Assembly: GCF_003937825.1 (NCBI RefSeq) | Contig: NZ_RSFW01000009.1 | Location: forward strand, 124,001-188,000 | DNA from: Mesobacillus subterraneus | GTDB lineage: Bacteria; Bacillota; Bacilli; Bacillales; Cytobacillaceae | Direction: 5' to 3' | Length of the DNA stretch: 64,000 nt | Shown here: positions 41,156 to 52,299 of the stretch, in pieces | How positions within the stretch are numbered: position 1 is the first letter of the stretch | Layout: each line of letters starts with the position of its first letter | Notes under the pieces: model-generated | What the model saw: the letters and a program-made list of their open reading frames with translations, nothing else | What the model was told of the DNA's origin: nothing | The model's database searches: none | Program-made: the position numbers and the translations under genes

Positions 41156-44100
41156 AGAAGGACACCTTCTTTTGCTTGCTCCATCGGTTTTAATGCGTCT
41201 GCCGAAAATGTCATCGATTCAATGACTCTTAAGATCGCTTTTGCTGTATCAAGTGACGTCAAACAAGGGACCCCATTTTCAACTGATTCACGGCGAATCC
41301 TGAATCCATCCCGTTCCGGCTGTTTGCCTTTGGTCAATGTGTTGATGACCATTTGGGCTTCGCCTTTGCGGATCACATCGATCAGGTTCTGACCTTCTGC
41401 ACCAATTTTGCCTACCGTCTTTACCTTGATCCCCGCACTCTCAAGATATCTTGCTGTCCCTTCTGTTGCCATCAGCTGGTAACCGATGTTGGAGAATCTT
41501 CTGGCTAACGCTTTTGCTTCTTCCTTATCCTTATCCGCTACCGTAAGCAGGACCGTTCCGAATTCCCTGATCTTCATTCCTGCTGCAATCATGCCTTTGT
41601 ATAAAGCCTTTTCCAGTGTTGTATCCTTGCCCATGACCTCACCCGTCGATTTCATTTCTGGTCCGAGCGTGATGTCTACCCGGCGCAGTTTTTCAAACGA
41701 GAACACTGGTACCTTGACGAACACGCCATCCTGCTCCGGTACCAGGCCTGATTCGTACCCTTGTGCCTTAAGGCTTTGGCCAAGGATGACTTTCGTGGCG
41801 ATCTTAGCCATCGGCACATTCGTGATCTTGCTCAGGAAAGGAACCGTTCTGCTCGAACGCGGGTTCACTTCCAGTACATATACTTCTTCATTGGCAATGA
41901 CATACTGAATGTTCAGCAAGCCGACAATATTTAGGCCCCTTGCAAGCTCGACTGTGTAGGATACAAGTTTTTTCTTGACTTCCTCACTAAGGCTTTGCGG
42001 CGGGTAGACACCGATTGAGTCCCCGGAGTGGACTCCGGCTCTTTCGATATGTTCCATGATTCCAGGAATCAACACGGTTTCACCATCGGAAATCGCATCG
42101 ACCTCGACTTCCTTCCCGGTCAGATAGCGGTCGATCAATACTGGGTATTCCGGATTGACCTTGACAGCATTTTTCATATAGTGGAGAAGCTCTTCCTCTT
42201 TATAGACGATTTCCATCGCCCTACCACCAAGTACATAGGATGGACGGACGAGCACAGGGTAGCCAATCTCTGCTGCGATCAAAGCTGCTTCCGTCACTGA
42301 TTTTGCCGTGTTCCCTTTTGGCAGAGGAATCTTCAGCCCGGAAAGTGCCTGTTCAAACTTATCGCGGTCTTCAGCCCGATCGAGATCCTCGAGGCTTGTT
42401 CCAAGGATTTTCACACCCCGTTCAACGAGTTTGGAAGCGAGATTGATTGCTGTCTGGCCGCCGAATTGGACAACCGCGCCAATAGGTTTTTCGAGATTGA
42501 TAATGTTCATGACATCTTCGATCGTTAAAGGTTCAAAGTACAATTTATCCGAAATGCTGAAATCAGTAGAGACTGTTTCAGGATTGTTATTGACGATGAT
42601 TGCTTCATAGCCTGCCTCTTTGATTGCTTTGACAGAGTGGACTGTTGCATAGTCGAACTCAATGCCCTGACCGATCCTGATCGGACCTGATCCAAGGACG
42701 ATGACGCTTGGCTTATCTGATACGACTGATTCATTCTCTTCCTCATATGTGCTGTAGAAATATGGTGTTTCGGATTCGAATTCTGCTGCGCAAGTATCAA
42801 CCGTTTTAAAAACCGGGATTAATCCCTGTTCCAAACGCCATTTGTAGACTTGCTTCTCTTCCACTCTCCACAGGTTCGCCAGGGTTTTATCGGAAAAACC
42901 TTTCTGCTTGGCCGCTCTTGCAGTTTCTAATTCAAATGGTTTGTCAGCCAGTTCCTGTTCAAAAGCTATCAATCTCTCTAACTTATAAAGGAAGAATAAA
43001 TCGATTTTGCTCCAATCGTGCAAAGTTTGGATGGTTACACCTCTTCTGATTGCCTCAGCAAGGTAAAACAACCTTTCGTCCCCTGCTTTGCGAATACGCT
43101 TTTCTAGCAATCGATCATCGATTTCTTGTTCATTTTTTAGCGAAAGGTGAATGACATCGGCTTCCAGCGAACGAATTGCCTTGAGCAGTGACTCTTCAAA
43201 TGTCCGGCCGATCGCCATGACTTCCCCTGTAGCCTTCATTTGTGTACCAAGGGTGCGATTGGCTGATTCAAACTTATCGAATGGCCAGCGCGGGATTTTT
43301 GTGACAACATAGTCCAATGCAGGCTCAAAGCAAGCATATGTTTTCCCTGTCACCGGATTCAGCATTTCATCAAGCGTCAAGCCGACTGCGATTTTTGCCG
43401 CGAGCTTGGCAATCGGATAGCCTGTTGCCTTTGATGCGAGTGCAGAAGAACGGCTGACACGCGGATTCACTTCGATGACATAGTAATTGAAGCTGTCAGG
43501 ATCCAGTGCAAGCTGAACATTGCAGCCTCCTTCAATTTTCAGGGCTCTGATGATTTTCAAGCTCGCATTGCGGAGCAGCTGGTATTCACGGTCACTCAAC
43601 GTCTGGCTTGGTGCAACGACAATGGAGTCACCTGTATGGACGCCAACCGGGTCAAAGTTTTCCATGTTGCAGACCACTATGGCGTTATCGTTACTGTCAC
43701 GCATCACTTCATATTCGATTTCCTTGAAGCCGGCGATGCTCTTCTCAAGCAGGCATTGGCCAACAGGGCTGTTCTTTATACCGCTTGTCACAATTTCAAT
43801 CAGTTCTTTCTCGTTGCTGCATATTCCGCCTCCCGTTCCTCCCATCGTGAACGCCGGACGGACAATTACTGGATAGCCGATTTCTTCAACAAATGCGTAG
43901 GCCTCTTCAAGGCTATGGATGATTTCGCTTTCCGGTACCGGCTGCCCAAGCTCGTTCATCAAGTTTCTGAATAACTCTCGGTCTTCTGCCTGATTGATCG
44001 CTTCCAGCTTCGTACCCAGGATTTCGACGCCGCATTCTTCCAGCACACCAGCTTTTGCGAGTTCTACAGCGAGATTCAGTCCTGTCTGTCCTCCCAGAGT

Positions 44101-44364
44101 TGGCAAAATCGCATCAGGCCTCTCCTTGCGGATGATCCGGGCAACAAACTCCAGAGTGAGTGGTTCTATGTAAACAACATCGGCGATTTCAGTGTCTGTC
44201 ATAATGGTCGCCGGATTCGAGTTGACGAGGATGACTTTGTACCCCTCTTCTCTCAGTGCGATGCAAGCCTGCGTCCCTGCATAATCAAATTCAGCTGCCT
44301 GGCCGATGATGATCGGTCCAGATCCAATTACTAGTATACTGTTCACATCTTTACGCTTTGGCAT
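41152..44364 (-). CDS. pyrAB: Carbamoyl-phosphate synthase (pyrimidine), large subunit
   Basis: PyrAB makes carbamoyl phosphate from bicarbonate, ATP and the ammonia delivered by PyrAA. The 1070-residue protein begins [20 protein letters not shown] and has two homologous ATP-grasp halves (second half from [18 protein letters not shown], about 550) and a C-terminal MGS-like regulatory domain. The frame stays open to 44556 inside pyrAA, but the ATG at 44364 has GGAGG upstream and matches the family. It overlaps pyrAA by 14 bases. Confidence 0.96.
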
Positions 44365-45448
44365 TGATAACAGCCTCCTTCTTTTCTGCTTCCACCATTT
44401 CCATGAATTGATCGAACAGCCCATTAGCATCCTCTGGTCCAGGCGATGCTTCTGGATGATACTGGACCGTGAATGCGGCTGCATTTTTATGGGAAAGTCC
44501 TTCGATCGTTCCGTCATTAAGGGCAATATGGGTAACTTCCAGCTCCGTACCAGCAACCGAATTTTCCTGTACAGTATATCCGTGATTCTGGGAAGTCAGC
44601 GCAACCTTGCCTGTGCGCAAATCCTTTACCGGGTGATTGGAACCGCGATGTCCAAATTTCATTTTTTCCGTATCCGCCCCGCAAGCAAGCGCGAACAGCT
44701 GGTGGCCGAGACATATTCCAAACATTGGGACCTTGCCGATTATGTTCCTGATCATTTCAATCGCCTCCGGAACATCCTTGGGATCCCCAGGCCCGTTGGA
44801 AAGCATAATTCCATCCGGGCTTAGACTGAGGATTTCTTCAGCAGTCGTATTGTAAGGAACGACAATCACATCACAATTCCGGTCATTCAGCTCTCTTAAA
44901 ATTCCGTGCTTCATTCCAAAGTCGACCAGCACAACTCTATTTCCTCGTCCCGGGCTAGGGTAAGGTGTTCTTGTTGAGACTTGTTTCACCTGATCGGTTG
45001 GAAGCTCTTTACCCTTCATGGACGCAATGATTTCCTGAGGATTCTCTTCCATCCCGCAAATCATTCCTTTTAAGGTTCCATGCTGGCGGATGATTTTTGT
45101 CAGTTTTCTCGTATCAACCCCTGCTAGTCCAGGAATGTTTTTCATTTTAAGATAATCGTCCAATGTCAGTTCAGATCTCCAGTTAGAAGGGAACTCAGCA
45201 TTTTCTTTGACAATCAAACCATTGACAGCGGGACTGATGGACTCAAAGTCATCGCGGTTGATTCCATAGTTTCCGATCAGCGGGTAGGTGAGAGTCACAA
45301 TCTGGCCGCAGTACGAAGGATCTGAAAGGATTTCCTGATAGCCGGTCATCCCTGTATTGAAGACAACTTCGCCCCATACCGCCGTTTCACTTCCAAAACC
45401 TTCCCCAATCAATACTGTTCCGTCTTCCAAGATCAATTGCTTCTTCAT
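44351..45448 (-). CDS. pyrAA: Carbamoyl-phosphate synthase (pyrimidine), small subunit
   Basis: PyrAA is the glutaminase subunit that supplies ammonia to PyrAB. The 365-residue protein has an N-terminal CPSase small domain and a class I glutamine amidotransferase domain. The nucleophile Cys is in [13 protein letters not shown] and the catalytic His/Glu are in YHPEASPGP. Its ATG overlaps the pyrC stop as ATGA. Confidence 0.96.
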   Translation of the reverse strand: MKKQLILEDGTVLIGEGFGSETAVWGEVVFNTGMTGYQEILSDPSYCGQIVTLTYPLIGNYGINRDDFESISPAVNGLIVKENAEFPSNWRSELTLDDYLKMKNIPGLAGVDTRKLTKIIRQHGTLKGMICGMEENPQEIIASMKGKELPTDQVKQVSTRTPYPSPGRGNRVVLVDFGMKHGILRELNDRNCDVIVVPYNTTAEEILSLSPDGIMLSNGPGDPKDVPEAIEMIRNIIGKVPMFGICLGHQLFALACGADTEKMKFGHRGSNHPVKDLRTGKVALTSQNHGYTVQENSVAGTELEVTHIALNDGTIEGLSHKNAAAFTVQYHPEASPGPEDANGLFDQFMEMVEAEKKEAVINAKA

Positions 45449-46728
45449 GCCTTCACCGCTCCCTTTTCCCAGACTATTTTTCCTTCAGCAACCGTTAGTA
45501 CCGGCCACCCTTTGCAGCGCCATCCAGCGAATGGTGTATTTTTTCCTTTTGATAAAAATTCCTTTGGATCGATTTCCCTTTCTTCATTCAGGTCGATGAG
45601 GACAAGGTCTGCAGGCGCGCCCGGCCGAATTCCCCCGTATGGCAGGCCGAATGTATTCGCAGGCTTGACAGTCAAAAAGTCGATCAGCTGCTTTAATGTA
45701 ATGATTCCTGTTTCGACAAAGTGTGTGTATAACAGCGGGAAAGCTGTTTCCAGTCCGACGATGCCAAATGGCGCCAGCTCGATTCCTTCTGCTTTTTCCT
45801 CGCTTGTGTGGGGTGCGTGATCCGTTGCAATGAAATCAATCGTTCCATCAAGCAGCCCGGCAATCAATGCCTCCTGATCCGCCTTGCTTCTTAGTGGAGG
45901 GTTCATTTTAAAATTCGCATCATTTCCAGGTATATCCTCTTCCATTAATAGTAAATGGTGCGGAGTCACCTCTGCAGTGACTTTAATCCCATGCCTCTTT
46001 GCATCCCGCACTGCCCTTACGGATTCTTTCGTGCTGATGTGGCAGACATGGTAGTGGCAACCTGCTTCTTCTGCGAGCAGAATGTCCCTTGCTATATGTA
46101 CTGATTCGCATACTGACGGGATACCGTTGATTCCCAGCTCAGCCGCTTTCTTCCCTTCATGAAGTGATCCCTTGTTGATCAATGTATTGTCTTCGCAATG
46201 GGCGACAATTGCCATGTCTAGCTTGGCTGCCTTTCTCATTGCTTCTAGCATCATTCCTGCTGATTGAACCCCTACACCGTCATCGGTCAGGGCGAAAGCC
46301 CCGGCTTTCTTCAGTTCTGCAAAATTGGTCAGCTCCTGGCCAAGCTCTCGCACCGTGATTGAGGCATATGGCAAAACCCTGACCGCAGCCGTTTCCTGGA
46401 TTTTCTCCTGTAGCCATTGGAGCTGGGCTTTTGTGTCCGGAACCGGTCTTGTATTTGGCATTGCAGCAACAGTCGTGAAGCCTCCTCTTGCAGCAGCAAG
46501 TGTTCCTGTTGCAATCGTCTCTTTCTTTTCTCCACCCGGCTCACGCAAGTGTACGTGCAGATCAATGAAACCTGGTGCCAATAGTTTTCCTTCAGCCTCG
46601 ATGATTTCGTCGGCATCTGCAGTAATTCCAGCTCCCATTTCAGCGATTTCCCCATTTTCCAAATAAACATTTACCTCTTCAAACCCATTTTCAGTAAGCA
46701 ATTTGCCATTTTTGATCAGCATTGACAT
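45445..46728 (-). CDS. pyrC: Dihydroorotase
   Basis: PyrC cyclises carbamoyl aspartate to dihydroorotate. The 427-residue amidohydrolase has the zinc motif [11 protein letters not shown], a metal-site histidine in [17 protein letters not shown], and the catalytic Asp in ATDHAPHT. The ATG at 46728 follows GGGGG and overlaps pyrB by 38 bases. Confidence 0.96.
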   Translation of the reverse strand: MSMLIKNGKLLTENGFEEVNVYLENGEIAEMGAGITADADEIIEAEGKLLAPGFIDLHVHLREPGGEKKETIATGTLAAARGGFTTVAAMPNTRPVPDTKAQLQWLQEKIQETAAVRVLPYASITVRELGQELTNFAELKKAGAFALTDDGVGVQSAGMMLEAMRKAAKLDMAIVAHCEDNTLINKGSLHEGKKAAELGINGIPSVCESVHIARDILLAEEAGCHYHVCHISTKESVRAVRDAKRHGIKVTAEVTPHHLLLMEEDIPGNDANFKMNPPLRSKADQEALIAGLLDGTIDFIATDHAPHTSEEKAEGIELAPFGIVGLETAFPLLYTHFVETGIITLKQLIDFLTVKPANTFGLPYGGIRPGAPADLVLIDLNEEREIDPKEFLSKGKNTPFAGWRCKGWPVLTVAEGKIVWEKGAVKA

Positions 46729-47635
46729 GGTTCATTCCCCCATTCCTGTTTTCGATGGCTCTTTTCAGGACAGCCATTCTTACATACACACCGTTTTCCA
46801 TCTGCTTGAAGATTCTTGCGCGGCTGCTCTCCACCAGTTCATCCGCGATTTCGACGCCCCTGTTTACTGGAGCAGGATGGAGAATGATGCTTCCGTGTTT
46901 CATTCGTCCTGCTCTCTCGACTGTCAAACCAAAGTCTCTATGATAGTCTTCTTTGTCAAACAGCACCTTGCCATCATGGCGTTCATGCTGGACCCGCAGG
47001 AGCATCACAACATCCGCTTCCTCGATGGCTTCATCCACCGTCATATATATGCAGCCGTTCGGAAGCTCATCGATTCCAACCCAGGATTCAGGACCAGAGA
47101 GGATCACCTTTGCTCCCAGTCTCACGAGCGCATCTGCATTTGACCTGGCAACTCGGCTGTGAAGAATATCGCCGATGATCGCCACTTTGAGTCCCTTAAA
47201 GCTCCTAAACTCCTGCTGGATTGTCATCAGGTCCAGCAACGATTGCGTAGGGTGATGTCCTCTTCCGTCCCCAGCATTGATAATCGGAATCGAGATTCCT
47301 TTATCCAATTCTTTAAAATAACTGTCGGCACTGTGTCTGATCACGAGAGCCTGCGTTCCGATCGCTTCAAGAGTTCTGACTGTGTCGTACAGTGTCTCAC
47401 CTTTCAGGACACTTGATGTCTGGACTTCGAACGGGATTACTTCCAGCCCAAGTTTCCGTTCCGCCATCTCAAAGCTCGACTTCGTCCTTGTACTCGGTTC
47501 ATAAAACAAGTTGCTTACAAAAACTTTTTCCTTCGGCTGCCATACTGCCCCTTTCGAAAAATCCTCAGCAGACTTCAGGATGTCCTGGATTTCTTCTGTA
47601 CTAAGCTGCGATGTCGTCAACAGGTCCCATTTCAT
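46691..47635 (-). CDS. pyrB: Aspartate carbamoyltransferase catalytic subunit
   Basis: PyrB joins carbamoyl phosphate and aspartate, the committed pyrimidine step. The 314-residue protein has the carbamoyl-phosphate motif [13 protein letters not shown] and [11 protein letters not shown], and [10 protein letters not shown] near the C-terminus. No regulatory pyrI is present, as in other Bacillaceae. The C-terminal tail is about ten residues longer than in B. subtilis and overlaps pyrC. It follows the third PyrR attenuator. Confidence 0.96.
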   Translation of the reverse strand: MKWDLLTTSQLSTEEIQDILKSAEDFSKGAVWQPKEKVFVSNLFYEPSTRTKSSFEMAERKLGLEVIPFEVQTSSVLKGETLYDTVRTLEAIGTQALVIRHSADSYFKELDKGISIPIINAGDGRGHHPTQSLLDLMTIQQEFRSFKGLKVAIIGDILHSRVARSNADALVRLGAKVILSGPESWVGIDELPNGCIYMTVDEAIEEADVVMLLRVQHERHDGKVLFDKEDYHRDFGLTVERAGRMKHGSIILHPAPVNRGVEIADELVESSRARIFKQMENGVYVRMAVLKRAIENRNGGMNHVNADQKWQIAY

Positions 47636-47659
47636 ATTGGTTCCTCCCCCTGATTTTCA

Positions 47660-47796
47660 TAAAAAAAGCACCCTGTTCAAGTTGATCAACAGGGTGCTTA
47701 AGTATGAGCTTGCCGGCATGATTTCGCGTTTCCGCGAAGGTATGCATGATGAATAAGCCGGTTCGCCCATAACACCCTTACAAGCCTCTCAGGACT
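47660..47796 (-). promoter_or_regulatory. PyrR-dependent transcription attenuator before pyrB
   Basis: On the minus strand the PyrR-binding loop AGTCCTGAGAGGCT (47796-47783) comes first, then a region for the antiterminator, then a terminator. The terminator has an 11-bp stem AGCACCCTGTT/AACAGGGTGCT (47698-47667) and a T7 run. Between them lies a stable hairpin TTCGCG-GAAA-CGCGAA (47738-47723). UMP-bound PyrR holding the binding loop should favour termination. Confidence 0.88.
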
Positions 47797-47812
47797 TCGT
47801 TAAAAGGTGGTA

Positions 47813-49129
47813 CTATGCTACGTCGCTCTTTTTCTCAGTTTTTTTTTCTGTTTCAAGTTCAAACATATCTTCCTGAATTTCAGGACGGCCAGGCAGGACA
47901 AGGTTTAGGATGACACCTATTAAAGTCGCTAAAGCAATACCAGGGATTTCAAAGTTCTCGCTTACCTCGATGGCTCCGCCGATTCCAATTACAAGGATGA
48001 CAGATGATACGACAAGGTTGCGAGTGTTTCCAAAATCGATTTTGCTGTCCACCAGCATTCTCAATCCTGATGATGCGATGATTCCGAACAGGAGGATGGA
48101 CACTCCGCCCATGACCGGTGTCGGGATGGAGCTGATCAGCGCTGTGATTTTGCCAATGAATCCGAATACTGTCGCGATGATCGCTGCTCCGAGGAGGACA
48201 TAGACACTGTAGACGCTAGTGATTGCGAGGACACCGATATTCTCGCCGTAAGTCGTTTTCGGAGGTCCGCCAATCAAGCCGGAAATCATCGTTGCCATAC
48301 CGTCACCAAGGATGGAGCGGTGCAGGCCTGGTTCTTTTATATAGTCTCGACCGACAACCTTGCTCAGCACCAGCTGGTGGCCGATATGTTCTGATAAGGT
48401 TACGATTGCGACCGGCACCATCAGCATGGCAAGCTTCCATGTGATACTCACATCGTAATGGATGAATGGAAAGATGAACTCAGGCATTTCAAAAATCTTT
48501 GCTGTTTTTACTCCGCTCAAATCAACGATTCCAACTGCCATGGAGTAGAGGTATCCGACAATGATGCCCCCAAGGATTGGGACCATGCTAAGCATGCCTT
48601 TGCCATAAATCGAGAATACGATTGTTGCTGCAAGAGTGACCAGGGCAGCAGAGAAGTGTATCAGGCTGAAATCACTCGTGCCCGGTACGTTCATCGCCAT
48701 ACCCATTGCTACTCCTGCGAGCGAAAGCCCGATGACGATGATGACAGGACCGACAACTACTGGAGGAAGAAGGCGCATGATCCAGCGGTAACCTGCTTTC
48801 TTGATCACGAGCGCAACCACACCATAAACGAGCCCTGCAAGGAAGGTTCCAACCATTGCTGCGCCAGGTCCCCCGCCTGCTTTGGCGGCGATGATCGGAG
48901 TGATGAATGCAAAGGATGAACCGAGATAAGCCGGAACCTGGAATTTTGTGATCAAAAGGAAGGCGATTGTTCCAAGACCGCTTGAAATCAGCGCGATTGC
49001 CGGGCTTAATCCCACAAGATAAGGAACAAGGATAGTCGCGCCGAACATGGCGAATAAGTGCTGGAGGCTAAGTGTAACCCATTGGAAAGGTGATGGTACG
49101 TCTTTTATGTCTAGGATTGGTTTGTTCAT
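47813..49129 (-). CDS. pyrP: Uracil permease PyrP
   Basis: PyrP is a uracil/proton symporter of the nucleobase-ascorbate (NCS2) family. The 438-residue protein has about a dozen membrane segments and the family motifs in ITPIIAAKAGGGPGAA and GLIGGPPKTTYGENIG. An upstream frame to 49210 runs through the attenuator; the ATG at 49129, after GAGGAG, gives MNKPILDIKDVPSPFQW. It lies between the second and third attenuators. Confidence 0.95.
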   Translation of the reverse strand: MNKPILDIKDVPSPFQWVTLSLQHLFAMFGATILVPYLVGLSPAIALISSGLGTIAFLLITKFQVPAYLGSSFAFITPIIAAKAGGGPGAAMVGTFLAGLVYGVVALVIKKAGYRWIMRLLPPVVVGPVIIVIGLSLAGVAMGMAMNVPGTSDFSLIHFSAALVTLAATIVFSIYGKGMLSMVPILGGIIVGYLYSMAVGIVDLSGVKTAKIFEMPEFIFPFIHYDVSITWKLAMLMVPVAIVTLSEHIGHQLVLSKVVGRDYIKEPGLHRSILGDGMATMISGLIGGPPKTTYGENIGVLAITSVYSVYVLLGAAIIATVFGFIGKITALISSIPTPVMGGVSILLFGIIASSGLRMLVDSKIDFGNTRNLVVSSVILVIGIGGAIEVSENFEIPGIALATLIGVILNLVLPGRPEIQEDMFELETEKKTEKKSDVA

Positions 49130-49152
49130 TGTATGATCTCCTCTCTTTTTTA

Positions 49153-49253
49153 CAAAAAAACCCTCTTTGCCAGAAGGTGCAAAGAGGGTAGGGTAAAAAA
49201 ACCAGCACAAAGCAAACTCGATTGTGCTCCCCCTTTTTCAGCCTCTCTGGACT
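49153..49253 (-). promoter_or_regulatory. PyrR-dependent transcription attenuator between pyrR and pyrP
   Basis: On the minus strand the PyrR-binding loop AGTCCAGAGAGGCT (49253-49240) precedes a terminator with a 10-bp stem CCCTCTTTGC/GCAAAGAGGG (49188-49161) and a T7 run. This is the second of three pyr attenuators and starts 19 bases after the pyrR stop. Confidence 0.9.
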
Positions 49254-49271
49254 GTATTAAAAGGGTGATAT

Positions 49272-49967
<696 letters not shown>

Positions 49968-49996
49968 GTTTTTAAAGGACTTATTAAACTATAGTC

Positions 49997-50025
49997 ATCT
50001 TAAGATACTTGTTGAACTTTGTCAA
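49997..50025 (-). promoter_or_regulatory. SigA-type promoter of the pyr operon
   Basis: Minus strand TTGACA (50025-50020), 17-base spacer, TAAGAT (50002-49997). The -35 box overlaps the stop codon of the upstream pseudouridine synthase gene. The transcript would start about 25 bases before the first PyrR-binding loop. Confidence 0.72.
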
Positions 50026-50933
50026 CGATTTTCTCTTAAATCATTTAAAAGTTGCAGAAAATACTCCGGCAGCGGGGCTTCAAACTCAAGGTATTCCCCA
50101 GTTCTTGGATGGTCGAACCCAAGCAGTCCTGCATGGAGGGCCTGTCCGCCGATATCCAATGTTTTTTTCGGGCCGTATTTTGGATCACCGGCAAGCGGAT
50201 AACCAATGTATTTCATATGGACACGGATTTGGTGAGTCCTCCCTGTCTCCAGCTGGCATTCAACAAATGTAAAGTCTTTGAACCGATCGAGTACATTGAA
50301 ATGGGTAACAGCATGCTTCCCGTTATCCACAACCGTCATGCTCTGGCGGTCTTTAGTATCGCGTCCAAGCGGAGCATCAATTGTGCCATGGTCATGCTGG
50401 ATATTTCCATGCACGAGCGCTTTATACTTACGTGTTACCGTTTTGGCCACAAGCTGGTTTACAAGGCTTTCATGAGCCAAATCGTTCTTGGCGACCATCA
50501 GCAGGCCTGAAGTGTCCTTATCAATTCTGTGGACAATTCCTGGACGCAGGACGCCATTGATGCCGGATAGATCCTTGCAATGGGCCATAAGCCCATTTAC
50601 AAGGGTGCCGGTCATATGTCCCGGTGCGGGATGCACGACCATTCCCTTTGGCTTGTTCACAACAAGGACATCAGCGTCCTCGTAAAAGATCTCAAGGTCC
50701 ATTTCTTCGGGTATAACATCAAGAATCTCTGGTTCAGGAATGACGATTTCCAGTTTATCGTCAAGACTGCATTTATAGTTCGTTTTGACCTGGGCTCCAT
50801 TGACAAGGACATTTCCTTCCTTGATCCACTGCTGCACCTGGCTTCTTGACCATTCAGGATCCAGTGTTGATACAACTTTATCTATTCTGTCACCAGCCTG
50901 TTCCTCACTGATGATGTGTTCCATTTTCTCCAT
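50022..50933 (-). CDS. ylyB: RluD-type 23S rRNA pseudouridine synthase (YlyB)
   Basis: The 303-residue protein has an N-terminal S4 RNA-binding domain (about 15-75, [20 protein letters not shown]) and a RluA/RluD catalytic domain with [15 protein letters not shown], where Asp is the nucleophile, and [16 protein letters not shown]. It probably makes pseudouridine in 23S rRNA (helix 69 in RluD). Two ATGs are possible (50933 and 50924). It overlaps the 3' end of lspA by 29 bases. Confidence 0.93.
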   Translation of the reverse strand: MEKMEHIISEEQAGDRIDKVVSTLDPEWSRSQVQQWIKEGNVLVNGAQVKTNYKCSLDDKLEIVIPEPEILDVIPEEMDLEIFYEDADVLVVNKPKGMVVHPAPGHMTGTLVNGLMAHCKDLSGINGVLRPGIVHRIDKDTSGLLMVAKNDLAHESLVNQLVAKTVTRKYKALVHGNIQHDHGTIDAPLGRDTKDRQSMTVVDNGKHAVTHFNVLDRFKDFTFVECQLETGRTHQIRVHMKYIGYPLAGDPKYGPKKTLDIGGQALHAGLLGFDHPRTGEYLEFEAPLPEYFLQLLNDLRENR

Positions 50934-51396
50934 AAGCTTTTCTTTTCGCCTCTCTCTCTTCCCTGATCATATCCAGCATCAGCAGCCCCACACCTATGAC
51001 AAGCGCAGAATCCGCGATATTGAAAATCGGGAAATCGTATCCGAAAATATACGTGTTGATGAAATCCACCACTTCTTTCCGGTACACCCTGTCAATAAAA
51101 TTACCGATCGCGCCGCCCAGCATGAAACCAAGCGAAACACCCAGCAGCAGCTTTCCTTTGGCAGCCTTCTGGATATAGATGACAATCCCAATGACCACGA
51201 CAATGGTAATCACGTAAAAGAACCACATCTGCCCCTGCAGGATTCCCCACGCGGCACCTCTGTTCCGGTGGGAAGTGATGTACAAGAAATTCTCTATGAC
51301 TTTTATGCTGTCTCCAAGCTCCATGTTCTTCACAATAAACCATTTCGTCAGCTGATCAAGCAAAACCACAAAAACCGCAATTATGTAATAAAACAC
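50905..51396 (-). CDS. lspA: Prolipoprotein signal peptidase LspA
   Basis: LspA is the membrane aspartic protease that cleaves lipoprotein signal peptides after lipid attachment. The 163-residue protein has four membrane segments and catalytic Asp102 (NFIDR) and Asp129 (FNIADS). Frames starting upstream (to 51501) add a poorly conserved extension. I chose the GTG at 51396, nine bases after GGAGG, giving (M)[18 protein letters not shown] like B. subtilis LspA. The C-terminal tail is basic and cytoplasmic. Confidence 0.93.
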   Translation of the reverse strand: MFYYIIAVFVVLLDQLTKWFIVKNMELGDSIKVIENFLYITSHRNRGAAWGILQGQMWFFYVITIVVVIGIVIYIQKAAKGKLLLGVSLGFMLGGAIGNFIDRVYRKEVVDFINTYIFGYDFPIFNIADSALVIGVGLLMLDMIREEREAKRKAYGENGTHHQ

Positions 51397-51863
51397 AAAA
51401 GGCAACCTCCACATCCACAGCAATTCATTACCTTTGCATTTTAGCACATCTAAAATAAAAACGACAGCCATTCTAAGATTGGGTTGTGATTGTAGGGGCA
51501 AGATTGTTAGAACCTTGCGCTACTTCGGACAAAACGGACAAAATGCAATGCTGATGCTTCAGAAATGTCCGAACCCTGGGCTACTTTGGACAAATTTTAA
51601 CGCTGACGCTCCAGAAATGTCTGAAGTTGGTGCTACTTCGGACAAAACTCCCCGCTAACGCTTCTAAAATGTCCGCACCCTATGCATCTTCGGACAATAT
51701 CCAGCGCCGCTGCTCCTAAAATGTCCGAAGACCATGCACATTTTACAACGCTTATGCTTCAAATAATTTCGGATTTTATAGACTGAGCTTAAACTAATCG
51801 CGCATCTTTAGCTCTGCCTTACATAAAAGCATCTGCTTTTTTCTTTTTAATGATTACCTCATA
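51397..51863. other. 467-base intergenic region between lspA and ylyA
   Basis: Most of this stretch is a 52-bp tandem repeat array (51519-51773). A small hairpin AAAAGC/GCTTTT at 51825-51840, followed on the minus strand by ATGT, may weakly terminate ylyA. No convincing reading frame of its own; one open frame through the repeats reflects only their regularity. Confidence 0.55.
51519..51773. repeat. Tandem array of a 52-bp unit (about 4.7 copies)
   Basis: Units begin GCTACTTCGGACAAA and end AAATGTCCGAA plus a variable 8-base tail: 51519-51579 (61 bases, with a 9-base insertion), 51580-51631, 51632-51683, 51684-51735 and a decayed partial copy to 51773. The last three full units are exactly 52 bases. 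Each contains an internal inverted repeat TCGGACA...TGTCCGA, so a transcript would form a row of hairpins. Copies differ by substitutions, most in the centre. Confidence 0.9.
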
Positions 51864-52151
51864 TCAAGAATAAATCGGCTTCCGGAGAAAGTGCTCCACC
51901 TGGTGCAGTTCTGTGACTGATTTAGCGGTGGGAATGGTTTGAAGCAGTTCGTATGGCAAATATTCACCTGATATTTCGCATTTCCCATACTCGCCGTTTT
52001 CCATTTTGTTCAATGCTGTTTCAATATCCCTTAATTCATCCAGGATGTATTGTAAAATCCTTTCATCTTTTTGACCATGATTCAGGTACGCTAACAGTTC
52101 TGTTCTCGTTTCGCGGAGCTCATTGTAAATGTAATCAAGATTACCTTCCAT
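51864..52151 (-). CDS. ylyA: DksA/TraR-like protein YlyA, mostly lacking zinc-ligand cysteines
   Basis: The 95-residue protein has a coiled-coil N-terminal part (YNELRETRTELLAYLNH, LDELRDIETALNKMENGEYGKC) and a remnant DksA-type C-terminal motif. In the family the latter reads Cys-x-x-Cys...Cys-x-x-Cys; here only one cysteine is left, in GKCEISGEYLPYELLQTIPT. Position between ileS and lspA identifies it with B. subtilis ylyA, reported as a SigG-related late-forespore regulator that binds RNA polymerase. The ATG at 52151 has GGGGGCAG upstream. Confidence 0.78.
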   Translation of the reverse strand: MEGNLDYIYNELRETRTELLAYLNHGQKDERILQYILDELRDIETALNKMENGEYGKCEISGEYLPYELLQTIPTAKSVTELHQVEHFLRKPIYS

Positions 52152-52263
52152 ATATCTGCCCCCGTTCCTGTTTACAGCTATTATTTCCGCATCGCCCTTA
52201 CTGAATCAGCTAAACTTTTTACATGTACTGCAGGATTTCCCGGAGCAGGAAGATATTTGGACA

Positions 52264-52291
52264 GAAAAAACTCCGGGATAAACCCGGAGTT
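52264..52291 (-). terminator. Rho-independent terminator after ileS
   Basis: Minus-strand perfect 9-bp stem AACTCCGGG/CCCGGAGTT (52291-52269) followed by TTTTCTG. It lies nine bases after the ileS stop. Confidence 0.85.
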
Positions 52292-52299
52292 CATAAACA

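Noticed and set aside
51519-51773. CRISPR array
   Set aside because: The 52-bp units are contiguous and diverged throughout, without constant repeats separated by unique spacers, and no cas genes are near.
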